Shown here one piece after another: positions 31,074-40,144 of a DNA stretch of 64,000 bases. A program made the position numbers and the translations under genes. Position 1 is the first letter of the stretch; each line of letters starts with the position of its first letter. Origin of the DNA: Novosphingobium piscinae. Its GTDB lineage: Bacteria; Pseudomonadota; Alphaproteobacteria; Sphingomonadales; Sphingomonadaceae. The notes under the pieces are model-generated. The model worked only from the letters and a program-made list of their open reading frames with translations. It was not told where the DNA came from and did no database searches. The stretch lies in contig NZ_JACLAX010000011.1 of assembly GCF_014230355.1 (NCBI RefSeq), forward strand, positions 1 to 64,000. Reading direction: 5' to 3'.

Positions 31074-32263
31074 CCCTGCGCGGCCTCCTCCTCCCCCGCG
31101 CTGCCACGCCCGCCCGCCGCCCGGGCAGCGGCGTGGTGCTGGCGCTTGCCGGGCTGGCCGCGCTCGGTTCGCTGGCGACCCAGCTGGTCGTCCCGGCCCT
31201 GCCGCCGATCGCCCACGCCTTCGCCGCCAGCCCGGCCGCGGTGCAAAAGGTGATCGGGGTCTATCTGCTGGGGTTGGCGATCGGCCAGTTCGTCGCCGGC
31301 CCGCTCAGCGACCGCGCCGGGCGTCGTCCGGTGCTGCTCGGTGGCCTGGCCCTGTTCGTCTGCGGCAGCCTCGCCGCAGCACTGGCCCCGGCCCTGCCGC
31401 TGCTGCTCGCGGCGCGGCTGGTACAGGCGCTGGGCGGGGCCTGCGGGATCGTCGTCGCGCGGGTCATGGTGGGCGACCTGTTCCCACCAGACGAGGTCGC
31501 CGCCCGGCAGGCCACGCTGATGTCGGTGGTCCTCATCTCCCCCGCCGTCGCCCCGGTGATCGGCGGGCTGATCGCCGAGGCGGCCGGCTGGCGCGCGGTC
31601 TTCGGGCTGCTCACCCTGACCGGCGCGCTGGTCGCGCTCGCGGCGCTGGGCCGCCTCGGCGAGACCCGCCGCACCCCCGCCGCGCCCGGCCCCGGGCTGC
31701 TGGCGGCCTGGCGCGAGCTGGCCGGGCTGCCCCGCTTCACCGGCCATGCCCTGGCGATCGCCTGCGGCAGCGCGGCGCTCTATACCTTCCTCGCCGCGGC
31801 GCCGTTCCTGCTGGCGCGCGACCACGGGCTCGGCCCGCGCGACACCGGCCTGCTGCTGCTGCTGATCGCGGCCAGCAGCATCGTCGGCACGCGCTGCGTC
31901 CGCCGCCTCAACCGCACCGGCCGCGGCGCGGTGCGCGGCGCGGCCTGGGCGGCCGGGGGCGCCATGCTGCTGGTCGTCTTCGCTGTCGCCGGGTGGCACC
32001 AGCTGGCCGCCTTCGTCGGACCGATGGTGCTGATCGGCTTCGGCACCGGGGTCCTCGGCCCGACCGGAATCGCGCAGGTGATCGTCGCCCGCCCGGGGCT
32101 GGAGGGCACCGCCTCGAGCCTCGCCGGCGCAGGGCAGATGCTCGCCAGTGCCCTCGCCAGCAGCCTGATCGGCGCGGCCGACACCCTGCACCTCGGCACC
32201 GTGGTGCTGAGCCTTGCCGCCCTCGCCCTTGTCTTCGCCGCCTATGGACGCCGACCCGCATGA
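31070..32263 (+). CDS. MFS transporter, Bcr/CflA-like
   Basis: A 397-residue transporter of the drug-exporter (DHA1, Bcr/CflA) branch. Typical segments are ATQLVVPALPPIAHAF, VYLLGLAIGQFVAGPLSDR with the GRRPVLLGG loop, and MSVVLISPAVAPVIGG. It overlaps the ACS transporter by ATGA and the cytochrome gene by ATGA. Pairing an importer with an exporter suggests removal of a product or toxic intermediate. The exported compound is unknown. Confidence 0.9.
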   Translation: MTLRGLLLPRAATPARRPGSGVVLALAGLAALGSLATQLVVPALPPIAHAFAASPAAVQKVIGVYLLGLAIGQFVAGPLSDRAGRRPVLLGGLALFVCGSLAAALAPALPLLLAARLVQALGGACGIVVARVMVGDLFPPDEVAARQATLMSVVLISPAVAPVIGGLIAEAAGWRAVFGLLTLTGALVALAALGRLGETRRTPAAPGPGLLAAWRELAGLPRFTGHALAIACGSAALYTFLAAAPFLLARDHGLGPRDTGLLLLLIAASSIVGTRCVRRLNRTGRGAVRGAAWAAGGAMLLVVFAVAGWHQLAAFVGPMVLIGFGTGVLGPTGIAQVIVARPGLEGTASSLAGAGQMLASALASSLIGAADTLHLGTVVLSLAALALVFAAYGRRPA

Positions 32264-33768
32264 CCCTGCCCCGCCGCCTCCCCCTCCGTCTCGCCTGGCC
32301 CGCGCTGGGCGCCGCCGCGCTGGTGCTCGGTGCCGCGTCCCGTCCCGCTGCGGATGATCCCTGGTGGTCGCCGGGCGAGGGCCGGGTGTTTCCCGCCACG
32401 CTCGACTATCCCAATGCCCACGGGGTGATGCGCACCCTGCTCAGCGGCGGCCCGCTGCCGACCCGCGGCCATCCCTTCTTCGAGCCGATCGGGACCAACG
32501 GCCGCGCCTGCGTCACCTGTCACCAGCCGGCCGACGGGATGAGCCTGGCGGCCAGCACCGCCGCCGCGCGCTGGGAGCTGACCGGCGGCCGCGACCCGCT
32601 GTTCGCCGCGATCGACGGTTCGAACTGCCCGACCCTGCCGCAGGGCGAGCGGGCCTCGCATTCGCTGCTGCTCGAGCGCGGACTGTTCCGCATCCAGCGG
32701 CCCTGGCCGGTCCGGGAATGGCAGGGCCGTCCGGTCACGCCGGACTTCACGCTCGAGGTGGTGCGCGATCCCAACGGCTGCAATTCGGGGCCGCGCTACG
32801 GTCCGGCAGCCGGCAACGTCTCGGTCTATCGCCGCCCGCGCCCGGTCTCGAACTTCAAGTACCTGCTGGCGGTGGGCTTCGCCTACGATCCCAAGCAGGG
32901 CATCGCCCTGCCGCGCGATCCGCGCAGCGGCCAGATGCAGTCGGGCAACCTGATGGCCGACAACCGCGCCGGCAGCCTGTTCGAGCAGATGGCCGACGCC
33001 GCCACATCGCATCTGCAGTTGATGGGCCGGCTGACCCCGCAGCAGGAGGCGCGAATTCTCGATTTCGAAATGCGCCTGCACACGGCCCAGCAGATCAGCC
33101 ATGCCGGCGGTCCGCTCGACACGCTGGGCGCCGAAGGGGGCCCGGCCAAGCTGCGCGACAGCCAGCCCGGCGCGCTCGGCTCGATCGGTACGCCGGTGTG
33201 GAGCGAGTTCGCCGCCTGGGAGAAGATCCCCGCGGCCGAGGCGGCGAAGCTGTCGCCCGAGCAGCTCGCGTTCCGCCAATCGGTGGCGCGCGGCGCGCAG
33301 GTGTTCCGCAACAAGACCTTCCTGATCACCGACAGTTCGGGGATCAATGCCCCGGTCGGTTTCGGCAACCCGGTGCGCAACTCCTGCGTGTTCTGCCACA
33401 ACATGAGCCAGATGGGGAACGATGTCGCCCCGGGCCAGGTCGATCTCGGTACGACCACGCTGCCTTTCGCCGATCCCTGGCCAGACCTGCCGCTGTTCCG
33501 CATCACCTGCCGCGGCAAGCCCCACCCGTTCTACGGCCGGGTGTTCTACACCTATGATCCGGGCTTCGCGCTGACCACCGGGCGCTGCGCCGATGCCGGC
33601 AAGATCACCCTCCAGTCGATGCGCGGGCTCGCCGCCCGCGCGCCCTATTTCTCCAACGGCCTCGCCAGCGACCTGCGCGGCATCGTCGATTACTACGAGC
33701 GGCGCTACTCCATCGGCTATACCGAACAGGAGAAGCAGGACCTGGTCAACCTGATGAGCGTGCTGTGA
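32260..33768 (+). CDS. Exported dihaem cytochrome c (CcpA/MauG-like)
   Basis: A 502-residue protein with an N-terminal signal (hydrophobic core LAWPALGAAALVLGAA) and two haem c sites: C84-xx-C87-H88 (CVTCH) and C376-xx-C379-H380 (CVFCH). The arrangement and the late GLAARAPYFSNGLASDLRGI segment resemble the cytochrome c peroxidase/MauG superfamily, although it is longer than classical peroxidases (about 350 residues). It overlaps both neighbours (ATGA and GTGA). A periplasmic oxidation coupled to the transporters and the OmpA-like protein is likely; the substrate is unknown. Confidence 0.87.
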   Translation: MTLPRRLPLRLAWPALGAAALVLGAASRPAADDPWWSPGEGRVFPATLDYPNAHGVMRTLLSGGPLPTRGHPFFEPIGTNGRACVTCHQPADGMSLAASTAAARWELTGGRDPLFAAIDGSNCPTLPQGERASHSLLLERGLFRIQRPWPVREWQGRPVTPDFTLEVVRDPNGCNSGPRYGPAAGNVSVYRRPRPVSNFKYLLAVGFAYDPKQGIALPRDPRSGQMQSGNLMADNRAGSLFEQMADAATSHLQLMGRLTPQQEARILDFEMRLHTAQQISHAGGPLDTLGAEGGPAKLRDSQPGALGSIGTPVWSEFAAWEKIPAAEAAKLSPEQLAFRQSVARGAQVFRNKTFLITDSSGINAPVGFGNPVRNSCVFCHNMSQMGNDVAPGQVDLGTTTLPFADPWPDLPLFRITCRGKPHPFYGRVFYTYDPGFALTTGRCADAGKITLQSMRGLAARAPYFSNGLASDLRGIVDYYERRYSIGYTEQEKQDLVNLMSVL

Positions 33769-34535
33769 AGAGCCTGACCCTTGCCCTCGCCCTGCTGGCC
33801 CCCCTCTCAGCCGAGGCGGCCGAGACCGGCCGGCTGGTGCGCTTCGTCTCGTGCCCGGTCTACCGCGATGCCGACAGCGGCAAGAAGAGCGGCTGCTGGC
33901 TGGCCGACGCACGCGACAGCGGCGAGCGCTTCGACGTGAGCCTGTCACCCTACAAGCCCGACTGGAACCGCGCCGTACTGGTCGAAGGGCGCACCACCGG
34001 GCAACCGGCGACACCCTGCGGCAGCCCGGTGCTCGACCCGGTGCGGACCTCGGTGCTGGACGAGCCATGCCAGCGCCACATGCTCCCGGCCGAGGGCTTT
34101 CCGGGGCGGCGGTTCGTCCTGCCGCCGCGCAACCTTGCCCCGCTGTCGGTGCCGCGCAAGCCGGTCGAGGGCCCGTTCGGTCCCCGTACCTTCGCGCTGT
34201 TTTTCGAATTCGACCGCGCCTTCGTGGTCTACCAGTACAGCGATTTCCTGCTCGACCAGGCGGCCGCCTGGCTGGCCGCGGCGCGGCCGAAACGCGTGGT
34301 GGTCACCGGCTTCGCCGCGACCGCGCCCGAGACGGTTTCGGGCCGCCTGCTGGCCGAGCGGCCCGAGGTGGCGCAGGAGCGCGCCGCGATCACCGCCGAA
34401 TCGCTGCACCGCCTGCTGCCCGAGCTGGTGATCGAAACCCGCACCGAAACCGCGGCCACCCCGACCGACCTGCCCGATGCCGATGGCCTGCCGGGCCAAT
34501 CGCAGCGCCGGGTCGAGATCCGCGCCGAGTTCTAG
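33765..34535 (+). CDS. Exported OmpA-like-domain protein
   Basis: A 256-residue protein beginning at a GTG that overlaps the cytochrome stop. A short signal peptide (SLTLALALLAPLSAEA) is followed by a region with scattered Cys residues. The C-terminal half has OmpA-like features: FALFFEFDRAFVVYQYSDFLL, then KRVVVTGFAATA, and a final QSQRRVEIRAEF. Such domains bind peptidoglycan, so it may anchor the preceding cytochrome complex in the periplasm. It is the last gene of the four-gene chain. I do not recognise the N-terminal half. Confidence 0.78.
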   Translation: MKSLTLALALLAPLSAEAAETGRLVRFVSCPVYRDADSGKKSGCWLADARDSGERFDVSLSPYKPDWNRAVLVEGRTTGQPATPCGSPVLDPVRTSVLDEPCQRHMLPAEGFPGRRFVLPPRNLAPLSVPRKPVEGPFGPRTFALFFEFDRAFVVYQYSDFLLDQAAAWLAAARPKRVVVTGFAATAPETVSGRLLAERPEVAQERAAITAESLHRLLPELVIETRTETAATPTDLPDADGLPGQSQRRVEIRAEF

Positions 34536-34538
34536 GCT

Positions 34539-34626
34539 CGTTTCCCCTTACGGGGAAACGGCAGCCGCCCGCGCCCCGCCGGGCGGCACGGCACGGGGCC
34601 GGTCAAGGTTTCCTCGAGGAAACTTT
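34539..34626. terminator. Hairpin array between convergent genes
   Basis: Three hairpins lie in about 90 bases. CGTTTCCCC/GGGGAAACG has a TTAC loop (34539-34560). GCCGCCCG/CGGGCGGC spans 34564-34587. GTTTCCTCGAGGAAAC (34608-34623) is flanked by AA and TT. The spacing between the OmpA-like gene and the convergent hydrolase fits bidirectional termination. Confidence 0.6.
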
Positions 34627-34640
34627 CCGGCTGCCCGGCC

Positions 34641-35609
34641 TCATTTCAAAAGCGGGCGCGGCACCGACCAGTCAGGCACCTTGCACAGCCCGCAGTCCGG
34701 CCCCTTGAAGAACTGCCCGGCACGGGCATCGCCTTTCAGCGTATAGTCGAGCCAGCGCCGGGCGATCACGCCATAGAAACCCCCGTTCGGTGCGGTGCGG
34801 AACGTGCCGCCATGGCCGGTCGGGGCGTGGGCGAAGAACAGCGGGACATGGACGATCCGCGCCACGTCGTCGATCGCCTGCGGCCAGGCGATGTCGCCGG
34901 GACCGCCGATGATGTAGGCGATCGGGGCGTGGAGCCGGGCCAGCTCCTTCTTGCTGACCGACAGCGCAGAGAGCCCGTCGGCGCTGTTGTTGAACACGCC
35001 GGAGTTGAACAGCGCGGTGGCCTTGATCCGCGGGTCGGCCGAGATCCGGATCGCCTGGAGCCCGCCGCACGAATGGCCCATCACCGCCACGCGGGTGGGA
35101 TCGACCCGGCGGTACCACGGGCTGGCGGGATCGGCGTTCTGCCGCTCGAGCCAGTCCAGCCCGGCCAGGATCTGCGCCGGGCTGGTCGCGTCGGGGCCGC
35201 GCCGGGCGAGCTGGGCGGTGCGGTCGGCGTCGACCGGCGGCGGCTCGGTCATCCGCACCGGCGGCACCAGCGTCGGCTCGTCACGCGGGGGGCCAGGAAC
35301 GACGATGAAGTAGCCGTGGCTGGCCACCTCGCGCAGGAACTGGGCCGCCGAGAGGCTGTTGTCGCGGCAACCGCCATTGCCCCACAGCACGATCGGCAGC
35401 GGCTTGGCCGGCAGCTTGGCCGGGTGGTAGAAGGCATGATCGGGCATGGCCGGAAGATATTCGGCGACGGCCGGCATCGGCCCCGTGCCCGACGCCTCGC
35501 CGATGATGCCGAAGGGGCGCGGCGGCACCTTGGCGTCCTGCGCGCCAACCCCCGCGGCAGCGGCGCAAAGGGCAAGCCCGAGCAGGGCGATCGGCAGCGT
35601 GCGGGTCAT
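34641..35609 (-). CDS. Exported alpha/beta-hydrolase (chlorophyllase/cutinase-like fold)
   Basis: A 322-residue hydrolase with a signal peptide (LPIALLGLALCAAAAGVGAQ). The nucleophile S180 is in MGHSCGG and the catalytic His is probably H266 in PTGHGGTF; WGNGGCRDN near residue 80 supplies the oxyanion region. Unlike the hydrolase at 26340 its catalytic set looks complete. The pattern recalls PET-hydrolase/chlorophyllase-type dienelactone-hydrolase-like enzymes. LacI-type operator 4 is in the region shared with the divergent capA-like gene, linking it to the LacI module as an esterase for an imported substrate. Confidence 0.87.
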   Translation of the reverse strand: MTRTLPIALLGLALCAAAAGVGAQDAKVPPRPFGIIGEASGTGPMPAVAEYLPAMPDHAFYHPAKLPAKPLPIVLWGNGGCRDNSLSAAQFLREVASHGYFIVVPGPPRDEPTLVPPVRMTEPPPVDADRTAQLARRGPDATSPAQILAGLDWLERQNADPASPWYRRVDPTRVAVMGHSCGGLQAIRISADPRIKATALFNSGVFNNSADGLSALSVSKKELARLHAPIAYIIGGPGDIAWPQAIDDVARIVHVPLFFAHAPTGHGGTFRTAPNGGFYGVIARRWLDYTLKGDARAGQFFKGPDCGLCKVPDWSVPRPLLK

Positions 35610-35764
35610 GGCATGGTCTCCTTGTCGGGCAAGAACGCGCAGGGGCAGGCAAGACCGGGACGCGGGGTGGTTGCGACAGGCCTCGCCACGCGCCGCGCAG
35701 GGCCTGCACGCATGGTCCGCTCCTCATCCCCTGGTCCGCATGATTGCGATTCTCCAGAGCTTCA

Positions 35765-35778
35765 TGCAAGAGCTTACA
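35765..35778. promoter_or_regulatory. LacI-type operator 4
   Basis: TGCAAGAGCTTACA, a TGnAAGnnCTTnCA palindrome with one central change from the other sites. It lies between the divergent hydrolase and CapA-like genes, 44 bases before the latter. Confidence 0.6.
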
Positions 35779-35821
35779 TCGACAGGCAATGGCTATTTCC
35801 GGGCTCGGGGAGAAGGGCGAC

Positions 35822-36943
35822 ATGCGCATCAGTCTGGTCGGGGACGTGGCCCCGCGGCGCGCCGATCCGGCAAGCCTGTTCGCCGATACCGGCGCCGTGC
35901 TGCGCGCGGCCGACCTGTGCTTCGGGCAAATGGAATGCCCGGTCTCCAGCCGCGGCACCCAGGCGCCCCAGGCGCGGCTCGCCATGCGCACCGATCCGGG
36001 GGTGCCGGCGGTGCTGCGCGCGGCGGGGTTCGACGTGATGTCGGTGGCGGGCAATCATGTGCTCGACTTCGGCGTGCCCGCGCTCGAGGATACCTTGCGC
36101 CTGCTCCCGGCGGCGGGGATCGCGACCTGCGGGGCCGGGCCCAACCTGGCCGCAGCGCGCCAGCCGGCCTGGCTGGAGCACCACGGCCGGCGCGTGGCCG
36201 TGCTGGCCTACAGTTCGATCCTGCCCGCCGGCTATGCCGCCGACGCGGCCCGCCCTGGCTGCGCCCCGATGCGGGCACACACCGTCTACGAGCAGGTCGA
36301 ACCGGACCAGCCGGGCATGCTCCCGCGGATCCATACCTTCGCCGACCGCGCCGACCTGGCCGCGCTCGAGGCGGATGTGCGTGCGGCCCGGGCCCGGGCC
36401 GATACGGTGCTCGTGTCGCTGCACTGGGGTCTCCATTTCGTCCGCGCGAGCGTGGCCGACTACCAGCGCGAGGTGGCGGCCGCCGCGATCCGCGCCGGGG
36501 CCACGGCGGTGGTCGGGCACCATCCCCACCTGCTCAAGGGCGTCGAGTTCATCGCCGGCGCCCCGGTGTTCTACAGCCTCGGGAATTTCGCGATCGAGCA
36601 GCCGGCCGCTTTCGATGCGGCGATCGCCGAGCACGACTCGTTCCGCCATCTGCAGACCCTTGCCGCCGGGTGGCAGCCGCGCGGCCGCTATCAGGCCCCG
36701 CCCGAAACGCGGCACACGGTAATCGCCCATCTCGACCTGACGGGCGGGGCGCTGCGGGTCGTGCTGCAACCCTGCCGGATCGACGACGATTCGGTGCCGC
36801 GGCGGCTGGCGCGGGACGATCCCGCTCACGCCGAATGGCTGGCCTATCTGCGCGCGATCACCGCCGAGGCGGGGCTCAATGCCGTCTATGCCGAGCAGCC
36901 GGATGGCCTGGTGACCTGCGCCGCGGCCCTGACAGCCGGTTAG
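35822..36943 (+). CDS. CapA/PgsA-like metallophosphatase-fold protein
   Basis: A 373-residue protein of the CapA (poly-gamma-glutamate synthesis) family. MRISLVGDVAPRR opens the domain. VMSVAGNHVLDFG, VLVSLHWGLHF and VVGHHPHLLKGVEF supply the His, Asp and Asn residues expected to bind metals. No signal peptide is visible, whereas many CapA proteins have one, so it may act in the cytoplasm. GGGAGAAGGGCGAC precedes the ATG. The LacI-type operator upstream puts it in the sugar module. A role in hydrolysing a phosphate ester or gamma-linked amide is possible but unproven. Confidence 0.87.
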   Translation: MRISLVGDVAPRRADPASLFADTGAVLRAADLCFGQMECPVSSRGTQAPQARLAMRTDPGVPAVLRAAGFDVMSVAGNHVLDFGVPALEDTLRLLPAAGIATCGAGPNLAAARQPAWLEHHGRRVAVLAYSSILPAGYAADAARPGCAPMRAHTVYEQVEPDQPGMLPRIHTFADRADLAALEADVRAARARADTVLVSLHWGLHFVRASVADYQREVAAAAIRAGATAVVGHHPHLLKGVEFIAGAPVFYSLGNFAIEQPAAFDAAIAEHDSFRHLQTLAAGWQPRGRYQAPPETRHTVIAHLDLTGGALRVVLQPCRIDDDSVPRRLARDDPAHAEWLAYLRAITAEAGLNAVYAEQPDGLVTCAAALTAG

Positions 36944-37100
36944 GCGCGCCCCGGGCGCACTGCGCCCGCAGGCGCAGGAGCCCTGCTTGAAAGGGCTCGC
37001 ATCGGCTGCACAAGGCCATGGCGACGGCCCTGCAAAGCCCCTGCAAGTGGCCCTGCCGCGGCCCATGCCCGGTCGTGACCGCGAGATTTGCTATGGCGTA

Positions 37101-37124
37101 CAACTATTTTCTGGCAGATAGTTG
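37101..37124. promoter_or_regulatory. Inverted repeat upstream of TonB receptor
   Basis: CAACTAT and ATAGTTG are exact inverse arms, ten bases apart, in the AT-rich stretch 56 bases before the receptor ATG. It could be a regulator site or an mRNA leader hairpin. Confidence 0.45.
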
Positions 37125-37179
37125 CATACTTCCACTGAAATGCTAGCATGGCGGCAAAATACGGGAGGAGAGACCTGAG

Positions 37180-39969
37180 ATGATGCCCCATCGCGCCGTT
37201 CGTCGTCACCGCGTTTCTGCAAGCGCTTTCGTGCTGGCTGTCTGCGGGTTGGCCCAGGCCGCCGCGGCGCAGGAGGCCGCCCCCCCGGCTCCCCCCGGCC
37301 CCGCCGCTCCGGCCGAGGACGAGAGCGAGATCGTCGTGACCGGAACGATCATCCGCGGCGCGGCCCCGGTGGGCTCGTCGATCATCTCGGTCACCGCCAC
37401 CGACATCGAGAAGACCGGCCTGCTGACCACCAATGACATCCTGCGCTCGATCCCGCAGGTCTCGGGCATCGGCCTGGGCGAGGCGGCGACCAACACCTCG
37501 GCCAACAATGCCAACCTCAACATCAGCCGCGCCAACGCGCTCAACATCCGCGGGCTGGGGATCCAGGCCACGCTGACCCTGCTCAACGGCCGCCGTCTGC
37601 CGGTGGGCGGGTTCGGCGGACAGCTCTTCGACCCCAACTCGATCCCGGCCATCGCCCTCGCCCGGATCGACGTGGTGGCCGACGGCGCCTCGGCCACCTA
37701 CGGGTCGGACGCGGTCGCCGGGGTCGCCAACCTCGTGCTGCGCACCGATGTCGACAGGCTCGAGGTGCGCGCCCGCTATGGCGCGGCGGACGATTTCAGC
37801 AACACGACGCTGAGCGGCGTGTTCGGCCGCAAGTGGAGCACGGGCCGGGCGATGATCGCCGCCGAGTACGGCTGGAACGACCAACTGCTGCAATCCGACC
37901 GCGCGCCGTTCTTCCTGTGCGACCAGACCGGGGTCGGCGGGATCAACAACTGCGTGTTCGGCGGCGCACCGGGCAACATCGTCTACGGCACGACCCGCTT
38001 CGGCCTGCCCGCGGGCAGCGGGGTCGGCGTCACCCAAGCGCAGCTTTCGACCACGCCCAACCGGCTCCAGACCTCGCTGTTCCAGACAGTCATCCCGCAG
38101 AACAAGCGGCTCAACATCGTCGCCTCGCTGCGGCAGGACGTGAGCGAGCAACTGACCGCCTGGGCCGAGGGCTTCCTGTATCAGCGCAAGGGCCAGTTCT
38201 ACACCGGCTCGCCTGCGGTCAACGCGGTCTCCGTGCCGAATACCAACCCGGGCTTCGTGACCGTTGCCGGGCAAAGTGCCACGGCCCAGACGGTCGAATA
38301 CTCGGTCTACAACGACTGGAACGACGGGCGGCTTGCCTTTACCACCGAACGGGGTGTCCAGGCGGCCGGCGGCCTTGATCTCAAGCTCGGCGAAAACTGG
38401 ACCGCCAGCGCCTCGATCACCTACAACAACAACTATGCCCAGGTGTTCCGCACGGGCGAGATCAACACCCAGCAGTATGCCCTCGCGGTGCGCTGCACCG
38501 TCGCCGGGTTCTGTCTCAATCCTTATGGCTCGGGCGGTACCACGGCGAACCGGTCCGCGCTCGACCGGATCATGGGCTTCACCAACTTCCGCATCTGGTA
38601 CGACGCCACGATCGCCAATGCCCAGATCGGCGGGACCCTGGCGAGCATCGGCGGCGGCGACATCAAGCTCGCGGTCGGCGGGCAGTACATGAAGGAAACC
38701 CTCTACGCCTTCAACACCACCAATGCCGGCGCCCGTCCGGTCGACCTGCAGCAGATCATCCCGACGGCCGAGTTCGGCCAGAGCCGCAAGATCAAGTCCG
38801 CCTTCGCCGAGGTGATCGTGCCGCTGGTGGGCGCAGGCAATGCCATGCGCGGGGTCCAGGCGCTTGAGGCCAATCTTGCCGTACGCCACGACGACTATTC
38901 GGACTTCGGCCAGACCACCAATCCCAAGTTCGGCCTGAAGTGGGAGCCGATCGACGGGCTGGCGCTGCGCGGCAGCTATGGCACCTCGTTCCGCGCGCCG
39001 ACCCTGTCGGACAACGATCCCCGCTCGACCCCGTCGCTGGGCGCGAGCAACACCGCGGCCGGCGCCGGGCGCAACGTGCTGACCCTGCTGGGCGGCAATG
39101 CCGACGTCGGCCCGGAAACCGCCAGCACCTGGTCGTTCGGGATCGAACTGAAACCCAGCCTGATCCGGGGCTTCACCGCCTCGTTCAACTATTTCGGGAT
39201 CGACTACAAGAACGTGATCGACACGCTGGGCAACAGTGCCTCGGTGTTCTCGGACCCGGCGCTGGCCAGTTTCGTAACGCTGAGCACCGACCCGACCTTC
39301 GCCGCCCGGCTGGCCGACATCCAAAGCAAGATCAATGTCGGCTTCTACCAGCCGCCGACGCAGTTTGCCCTCTACACCAACGGCGGGACCACGCCGAACG
39401 TCTACGCGATTGTCGATGGACGGAAGCGCAACGTCGGGCGGATCAAGATGAACGGGCTCGATTTCTCGCTGGCCTACCAGTTCCCCACCGGTGATCTCGA
39501 CTGGACCCTCGGCGTGACCGGCACCCGCGTATTCAGCTACAAGCTCCAGGCGGTGCCCGGCGCGGCCCTGGTGGATCGGGTCAACAACGTGAACTTCCCG
39601 CTCAAGTTCAGGGCGCGGGGCCAGATCGGCTTCCAGGCCGGGGGCTGGTCGGTCAACTCCTTCTACAACTACACCAACGCCTACCGGGTCGTGTCCCTGC
39701 TCGGCAACAACCTGTTCAACCCGGCGATCGTGGCACCGGCCACGCAGAACGAGCGGGTGGCGGCGAACATGACGGTCGATGCGACGATCACCTATACCTT
39801 CGCGCAGGACAGCGGGCCGCTCCGCGACCTGTCGCTGTCGCTGGCCGCGCAGAACGTGTTCGACAAGGATCCGCCCTTCGCCCGCGTTTCGCAGAACCAG
39901 ATCTTCGATTCGGCCAACGCCAGCGTGCTCGGACGGATGGTCTCGCTCGAGCTGCGCAAGAAGTTCTGA
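37180..39969 (+). CDS. TonB-dependent outer-membrane receptor
   Basis: A 929-residue receptor of the large sphingomonad/Xanthomonas type. Signal peptide (SASAFVLAVCGLAQAAAAQ), TonB box ESEIVVTG, plug motifs LNIRGLGIQATLTLLNGRR and DVVADGASATYGSDAVAGV, and a barrel ending LELRKKF are all present. An ideal GGGAGGAGAG precedes the double ATG. Codons 13-17 (TCT GCA AGC GCT TTC) contain a LacI-type operator, and three of these codons are uncommon in this genome. Receptors of this size often take up oligosaccharides or glycosides, consistent with the LacI link. Confidence 0.95.
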   Translation: MMPHRAVRRHRVSASAFVLAVCGLAQAAAAQEAAPPAPPGPAAPAEDESEIVVTGTIIRGAAPVGSSIISVTATDIEKTGLLTTNDILRSIPQVSGIGLGEAATNTSANNANLNISRANALNIRGLGIQATLTLLNGRRLPVGGFGGQLFDPNSIPAIALARIDVVADGASATYGSDAVAGVANLVLRTDVDRLEVRARYGAADDFSNTTLSGVFGRKWSTGRAMIAAEYGWNDQLLQSDRAPFFLCDQTGVGGINNCVFGGAPGNIVYGTTRFGLPAGSGVGVTQAQLSTTPNRLQTSLFQTVIPQNKRLNIVASLRQDVSEQLTAWAEGFLYQRKGQFYTGSPAVNAVSVPNTNPGFVTVAGQSATAQTVEYSVYNDWNDGRLAFTTERGVQAAGGLDLKLGENWTASASITYNNNYAQVFRTGEINTQQYALAVRCTVAGFCLNPYGSGGTTANRSALDRIMGFTNFRIWYDATIANAQIGGTLASIGGGDIKLAVGGQYMKETLYAFNTTNAGARPVDLQQIIPTAEFGQSRKIKSAFAEVIVPLVGAGNAMRGVQALEANLAVRHDDYSDFGQTTNPKFGLKWEPIDGLALRGSYGTSFRAPTLSDNDPRSTPSLGASNTAAGAGRNVLTLLGGNADVGPETASTWSFGIELKPSLIRGFTASFNYFGIDYKNVIDTLGNSASVFSDPALASFVTLSTDPTFAARLADIQSKINVGFYQPPTQFALYTNGGTTPNVYAIVDGRKRNVGRIKMNGLDFSLAYQFPTGDLDWTLGVTGTRVFSYKLQAVPGAALVDRVNNVNFPLKFRARGQIGFQAGGWSVNSFYNYTNAYRVVSLLGNNLFNPAIVAPATQNERVAANMTVDATITYTFAQDSGPLRDLSLSLAAQNVFDKDPPFARVSQNQIFDSANASVLGRMVSLELRKKF
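37218..37231. promoter_or_regulatory. LacI-type operator 5, inside a coding sequence
   Basis: TGCAAGCGCTTTCG, matching operator 1 at 13 of 14 bases but lying in codons 13-17 of the TonB receptor. TCT, GCA and GCT are unusual choices in DNA that prefers C or G at third positions, which suggests selection for the site rather than chance. Binding would act as a roadblock to transcription. Confidence 0.55.
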
Positions 39970-39979
39970 GGCCCGGCGC

Positions 39980-40001
39980 GGTCCCGGGCCAGCCCGGGAC
40001 C
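39980..40001. terminator. Hairpin after TonB receptor
   Basis: GGTCCCGGGC pairs exactly with GCCCGGGACC (10 bp) ten bases after the receptor stop. The loop is only CA, so the top pairs would open in RNA. Confidence 0.6.
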
Positions 40002-40144
40002 GGCGCGCAGGCGGCGCCGCTTGCGGACCGCAACGCCCCGGCACAGCCCGCCCACGGCCCTCGCGGCATCTTGCCGAACCGGGGTCCGGCGTGCTTTGGC
40101 TGCCGGCGCCAGCGCGGCGGCACCGCGCGGCCGGGAGAACGAGG

